From NCBI RefSeq assembly GCF_965662675.1, contig NZ_CBFIIK010000005.1, positions 3,486 through 67,485 of the forward strand: DNA of 64,000 bases. Reading direction: 5' to 3'. Position 1 is the stretch's first letter. Each line of letters starts with the position of its first letter. Position numbers and translations under genes: made by a program. Source of the DNA: Roseicyclus sp965662675 (GTDB lineage: Bacteria > Pseudomonadota > Alphaproteobacteria > Rhodobacterales > Rhodobacteraceae). Positions 60,427 to 64,000 of the stretch are shown one piece after another. The notes beneath the pieces were generated by a model that saw only the letters and a list, made by a program, of their open reading frames with translations, did no database searches and was not told the DNA's origin.

Positions 60427-62994
60427 TCAGATGACGACATTCACGATCCGGCCCGGCACGACGATGAGCTTTTTGGGCTGGCCGCCTGCCAGCGCCTTTT
60501 GCACAGCCTCGTCCGCCAGCGCGATCTTTTCAACCTCTGGCATGGGCATATCCTTGGGAACGGTGATTTCGGATTTGCGCTTGCCGTTGATCTGGATGGG
60601 CAGGGTGACGGTGTCGGAGACCAGCATCGCCTCGTCCGCTTTGGGCCAAGGGGCGTTGGCGATCAGCCCTTGGGCGCCCAGCATGGCCCAGATTTCCTCG
60701 GCCAGATGCGGGGTCATGGGGGACATGAGTTGGGCGAGCGTCAGGGCCGCTTGCCGTTTCGCCCCCGCGCTTGCCTGCGATTTCTGAAGGGCGTTGGTGA
60801 AGGCGTAGAGCTTCGCGATGGCCGCATTGAAGCCGAAGCTGTCGATGCCGTTGGTCACGTCGAAGATCGCCTTGTGCATGTCGCGCAAGAGCGCCTCATC
60901 GGCCTCGGGGCTGCCCGCCTCTGTGCTTTCGGTGATTTCGGCGGCGATGCGGTGGACGCGGGCGAGGTGCTTGGCCGTCGCCTCGGCGCCGGCGGCGGTC
61001 CATTCCACGTCGCGTTCGGGCGGACTGTCGGACAGCACGAACCAGCGCGCGGTGTCGGCGCCGTATTGGGCGATGATGGCGACGGGGTCGACGACGTTGT
61101 TTTTCGATTTCGACATCTTGGCGGAAGGGATGATCTCAACCTCGCGGCCATCGTTCAGAAAGCCGCGGCCGTCGCGCAGGTCGACCTCTTCTGGGTAATG
61201 GTAAACCGGGCGGCCGTGCGCGTCGGTCGTCTTGTAGATCGCATGCGTCACCATCCCTTGGGTGAAGAGCGCGTCGAAGGGTTCGATCGCGCTCTCGGGC
61301 AGGTGGCCGCAGATCGCCATCGCGCGGGCGAAAAAGCGGGAATAGAGAAGGTGCAGGATCGCATGCTCGATGCCGCCGATATATTGGTCGACATTCATCC
61401 AATAGGCGGCTTCGGCCATGTCGGTGGGCGTATTGGCGCGCGGTGCGGTGAAGCGGGCGTAGTACCACGACGAATCGACGAAGGTGTCCATCGTGTCGGT
61501 TTCGCGCCGGGCGGGGGCGCCGCAGGCGGGGCAGGTGGTCGCGGCCCATGTCGGGTGGCGGTTCAGCGGGTTGCCGGGGATGTCGAAGCTGACATCGCGG
61601 GGAAGCTCGATGGGCAGGTTCTCTTTCTTCTCCGGCACCACGTCGCAGGTGTCGCAATGCACCACCGGGATCGGACAGCCCCAGTAGCGCTGGCGGCTCA
61701 GGCCCCAGTCGCGCAGGCGGAACTTGGTCACGCCATGGCCGATCCCCTTGCCCTCGCAATGGGCGATGGCGGCGTCGACGGCTTGCGCGCCTGTCGCCTC
61801 CTCGGGCCAGTTGAAAGGCAGCGTCCAGCGCACGCGGTCGGTTTTGGGTGGCACGAAGGCCGCGCCGCCGTTTTCGGGCAGCACATGATCGCCTGCCAGC
61901 GGCACGAAGGTCGAGATGACGGGAAGGCCGTATTTCCGCGCGAAGTCCAGATCGCGCTGGTCATGGGCGGGGCAGCCGAAGATTGCGCCGGTGCCATACT
62001 CCATCAAGATGAAATTGGCGATGTAGACGGGCAATTCCCATGCCGGGTCAAAGGGGTGGCGCACGCGCAGGCCGGTGTCGAACCCGAGTTTTTCGGCTTT
62101 TTCGATGGCTTCTTCGGTCGTGCCGCCCTTGCGGGCAAGCGCGCAGAAATCGGAAACCTCAGCGCTTTGCGCCTCAAGCGCGCGGGCAATGGGGTGATCG
62201 GGCGAGATGCCCACGAAACTTGCGCCCAAAAGCGTATCGGGGCGGGTCGTGTAGACCTCAACCTGTGTATGGCCATGGGCCGGAGCGACCATGTCAAAGG
62301 CGAATTGCAGCCCCCGCGAACGGCCGATCCAATTGGCCTGCATCGTCTTGACCTTGGCGGGCCAATCATCGAGCCCGTCGAGCGCATCCAGCAACTCGCC
62401 CGAGAAATCGCTGATCTTGAAGAACCACTGCGTCAGCTCGCGGCGCTCCACATCGGCACCCGAGCGCCAGCCCTTGCCGTCGATCACCTGTTCATTGGCC
62501 AGCACGGTCATATCGACCGGGTCCCAGTTCACCACCGCGTTCTTGCGGTAGACCAGCCCTTTTTCGAGGAAATCGAGAAACAGCGCCTGCTGCTGGCCGT
62601 AATATTCCGGATCGCAGGTGGCGAACATGCGCGACCAGTCGAGGCCGAAACCCAAGGGCTTCATCTGGGCGACCATCGTGTCGATGTTTTGATATGTCCA
62701 ATCGGCGGGGTGACCGCCCGATGCCATCGCGGCGTTTTCGGCGGGCATGCCGAAGGCGTCAAAGCCCATCGGGTGCAGCACGTTGAAACCATTGGCCAGC
62801 TTGTAGCGCGCGATCACGTCGCCCATCGTGTAGTTGCGCACATGCCCGATATGGATGCGCCCGGACGGGTAGGGAAACATCTCGAGCACATAATACTTGG
62901 GCTTATCGTCACTGCGGCGCGCGACGAAAGTTCCGGCCTTTTCCCATTCTTGTTGCCATTTGGGTTCCAGCGTGGCGGGGTCGTAGCGCGACAT
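60427..62994 (-). CDS. leuS: Leucyl-tRNA synthetase
   Basis: An 855-residue class I synthetase. The HIGH motif is HIGHVRNY after PYPSGR (about 42-53), the CP1 editing domain contains TRPDTLLGASFVGISP and GTGAIFGCPAHDQRDLDFA, and the KMSKS motif is intact (SAKMSKSKNNVV). Near-normal bacterial length. It charges tRNA-Leu and edits mischarged products. The terminator at 63021-63048 separates it from the DUF3576 gene, so its promoter must lie between 62995 and that hairpin or it depends on readthrough. Confidence 0.98.
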   Translation of the reverse strand: MSRYDPATLEPKWQQEWEKAGTFVARRSDDKPKYYVLEMFPYPSGRIHIGHVRNYTMGDVIARYKLANGFNVLHPMGFDAFGMPAENAAMASGGHPADWTYQNIDTMVAQMKPLGFGLDWSRMFATCDPEYYGQQQALFLDFLEKGLVYRKNAVVNWDPVDMTVLANEQVIDGKGWRSGADVERRELTQWFFKISDFSGELLDALDGLDDWPAKVKTMQANWIGRSRGLQFAFDMVAPAHGHTQVEVYTTRPDTLLGASFVGISPDHPIARALEAQSAEVSDFCALARKGGTTEEAIEKAEKLGFDTGLRVRHPFDPAWELPVYIANFILMEYGTGAIFGCPAHDQRDLDFARKYGLPVISTFVPLAGDHVLPENGGAAFVPPKTDRVRWTLPFNWPEEATGAQAVDAAIAHCEGKGIGHGVTKFRLRDWGLSRQRYWGCPIPVVHCDTCDVVPEKKENLPIELPRDVSFDIPGNPLNRHPTWAATTCPACGAPARRETDTMDTFVDSSWYYARFTAPRANTPTDMAEAAYWMNVDQYIGGIEHAILHLLYSRFFARAMAICGHLPESAIEPFDALFTQGMVTHAIYKTTDAHGRPVYHYPEEVDLRDGRGFLNDGREVEIIPSAKMSKSKNNVVDPVAIIAQYGADTARWFVLSDSPPERDVEWTAAGAEATAKHLARVHRIAAEITESTEAGSPEADEALLRDMHKAIFDVTNGIDSFGFNAAIAKLYAFTNALQKSQASAGAKRQAALTLAQLMSPMTPHLAEEIWAMLGAQGLIANAPWPKADEAMLVSDTVTLPIQINGKRKSEITVPKDMPMPEVEKIALADEAVQKALAGGQPKKLIVVPGRIVNVVI

Positions 62995-63020
62995 GGGGCA
63001 GGCATCCTTGGGTCTGAGAC

Positions 63021-63048
63021 GAAAACGCCGGGCATCATGGCCCGGCGT
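63021..63048 (-). terminator. Rho-independent terminator of the DUF3576 gene (minus strand)
   Basis: Arms 63025-63033 and 63040-63048 form a perfect 9-bp stem (ACGCCGGGC / GCCCGGCGT) with a 6-base loop. On the minus strand the stem is followed by TTTTC. It lies 36 bases after the DUF3576 stop and 26 bases before leuS. Confidence 0.8.
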
Positions 63049-63084
63049 GCTGATAGATAAGGCGCGCCGCCGCGTAAAGCGGGC

Positions 63085-63630
63085 TTAAAGGCTCGCGTCG
63101 CGAATGCGCAGCTGACGCGCGCGGGTCAAGATCGCATCTTCGATCTGGCGCGCGACGTCGCGGCTGACCGCGCCATTGCGCGACTGCACCGAGACACGCA
63201 GGCTGCGCGCTTCAAGTGCCGGGTCTTGTACGAAGACGGTCGCCCGATAGGCGGTGCGTCCGCCCGGTGGCGTGCCATAGCCGAATTGAATGACGCCCGA
63301 AAACGGATCGGCCGCCTCAACCGGCATGAAATTCAAGATCTCGAGCGATGCGTTCCACAGGTAGCGATTCACTTCGACCGTGCTGTTGGGATCGTCGCTA
63401 TTAGTGAACAGATCGAAGATCGACTCGCGATTGGGGTCGGGCAACAGACCTTCTTCGATGGCGGCTTGGCGGTTGGCCTCGCGGCGCGCTTCACGCCGTT
63501 CGTCGGCACCATCGCGTGAGAAAAGCCCGCCACCCGAACCGCCGCCGAAAAGGCCCGCGCCACCGCTGCAGCCCGCCAAAAGCCCCGCGACCGTACAAAT
63601 TGCTGCTAGTTTTGCCAGTTTACCAAGCAT
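63085..63630 (-). CDS. DUF3576 domain lipoprotein
   Basis: A 181-residue lipoprotein: a short signal peptide ending in the lipobox LLAGC (Cys about residue 21), a Gly-rich linker, then the DUF3576 region (NRYLWNASLEILNFMPVEAADPFSGVIQFGYG...). The ATG at 63630 puts the lipobox at the right distance; the frame to 63813 is rejected. It is probably an outer-membrane lipoprotein, and neighbours of leuS of this type are common in Rhodobacterales. Function unknown. Confidence 0.85.
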   Translation of the reverse strand: MLGKLAKLAAICTVAGLLAGCSGGAGLFGGGSGGGLFSRDGADERREARREANRQAAIEEGLLPDPNRESIFDLFTNSDDPNSTVEVNRYLWNASLEILNFMPVEAADPFSGVIQFGYGTPPGGRTAYRATVFVQDPALEARSLRVSVQSRNGAVSRDVARQIEDAILTRARQLRIRDASL

Positions 63631-63881
63631 GCGCCGGTCCCTGAATGGCCTTAAATTTGATGCGGTTGTTGGTATAGGAGCGACCCGTTCGCGGCAAGTG
63701 TCTTTCCCCCATTGGTCGGGCGAAGCTGACTGTGGCATGTCTGCACCAGCCGCGCGGCAAGACGAAGGCGGGCTGTTCGGCTTTCTTGCAATCGCGGGCG
63801 CGCGGCGCGACACAACACCATACTCAATTCGGATTCCCCGTCTTGAGGTGCACCTTTGAATACCAACACGAGGGAAAAACC

Positions 63882-64000
63882 ATGAAAAAGGTTCTCTTCG
63901 CTACGACTGCGCTCGTTATGACCGCGGGCATGGCTTCGGCAAATGATAACATCACCTTGTCTGCTGCTGCAAACTTCGGCTTCATCGACAATGGCACTGC
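63882..64000 (+). CDS. Porin, N-terminal part (cut by the window edge)
   Basis: The ATG at 63882 follows GAGGGAAAA. The first 21 or so residues (KKVLFATTALVMTAGMASA) are a signal peptide ending at ASA; the mature start NDNITLSAAANFGFIDNG resembles the first beta-strand of Rhodobacter-type trimeric porins. Only 39 codons are present, so the call is by N-terminus only. The 251 bases upstream (63631-63881) are shared with the divergent DUF3576 gene; I see no clear promoter in them. Confidence 0.85.
   Translation, partial: MKKVLFATTALVMTAGMASANDNITLSAAANFGFIDNGT

Noticed and set aside
60499..63060. 853-residue open frame on the plus strand
   Set aside because: Almost exactly antisense to leuS, which has all its signature motifs. 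The translated protein has no recognisable domain.
1..64000. CRISPR arrays, phage or transposon islands, tRNA/rRNA genes
   Set aside because: No regularly spaced repeats, transposase, integrase or phage structural genes, and no cloverleaf-like sequence were seen in the short intergenic gaps.

Overview
The window is high-GC chromosomal DNA from an alphaproteobacterium, most likely family Rhodobacteraceae. The evidence is gene content and order: uvrC-pgsA-moaD-moaE, plsY next to a dihydroorotase-like gene and pyrB, leuS-holA, DUF2125 and DUF3576 proteins, a plant/alphaproteobacterial-type glutamate-cysteine ligase, and a Rhodobacter-type porin beginning at the right edge. Genes are dense, often with 4-base ATGA overlaps. 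I see no rRNA, tRNA, insertion sequence, prophage or CRISPR array, and no gene-free stretch reaches 300 bases.

Left third (about 1-18350): an accessory carbohydrate or polyol catabolism locus. A four-gene operon (338-5202) encodes a Gfo/Idh/MocA oxidoreductase, a fused CoA-transferase, an enoyl-CoA hydratase and an aldehyde dehydrogenase. A LacI-type regulator (5217-6224, minus) is divergent from a glucose/mannose-type ABC importer (6466-10718: binding protein, two permeases, ATPase). A seven-gene operon (10812-18354) encodes two different GMC flavoprotein dehydrogenases with an SDR between them, a DUF993 TIM-barrel (DHDPS-like) protein, a second LacI regulator, glycerate 2-kinase and a Dabb-domain protein. 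The two enzyme operons carry an identical 16-base palindromic operator (252-267 and 10766-10781). At the first operon it lies between the -35 and -10 boxes. They therefore look like one regulon and probably one pathway: import, oxidation, aldol-type cleavage, then glycerate to 2-phosphoglycerate plus an aldehyde/acid fragment processed through acyl-CoA chemistry. The substrate is not known to me; this is the best candidate for an undescribed system here.

Middle (18400-39400): a putative glycosyltransferase, ribokinase, an AMP-forming acyl-CoA synthetase, an S49 peptidase, a small zinc-ribbon membrane protein, a Ca2+/Na+ antiporter and a pteridine-reductase-like SDR. An AT-rich intergenic island with an inverted repeat and a DnaA-box sequence precedes uvrC-pgsA-moaD-moaE. 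Then come an OmpA-family protein, ubiA/rsmE, gshA, plsY, a zinc-ligand-less dihydroorotase homologue with pyrB, a uracil-DNA glycosylase and moaB.

Right (39400-64000): an RND adaptor/pump pair, a stand-alone DsbD N-terminal domain protein, YqgE/AlgH, alkB, mutY, a DUF721/DciA-like protein, a DsbA-like thioredoxin, lpxK-waaA, cysQ-pmbA, a DUF2125 protein, an SDR with a degenerate crotonase, an HNH protein, a BaiN/HI0933-like flavoprotein, a GST, holA-leuS, a DUF3576 lipoprotein and the start of a porin. Three copies of an intergenic palindromic repeat (about 21857, 28393, 58684) lie beyond the ends of genes.
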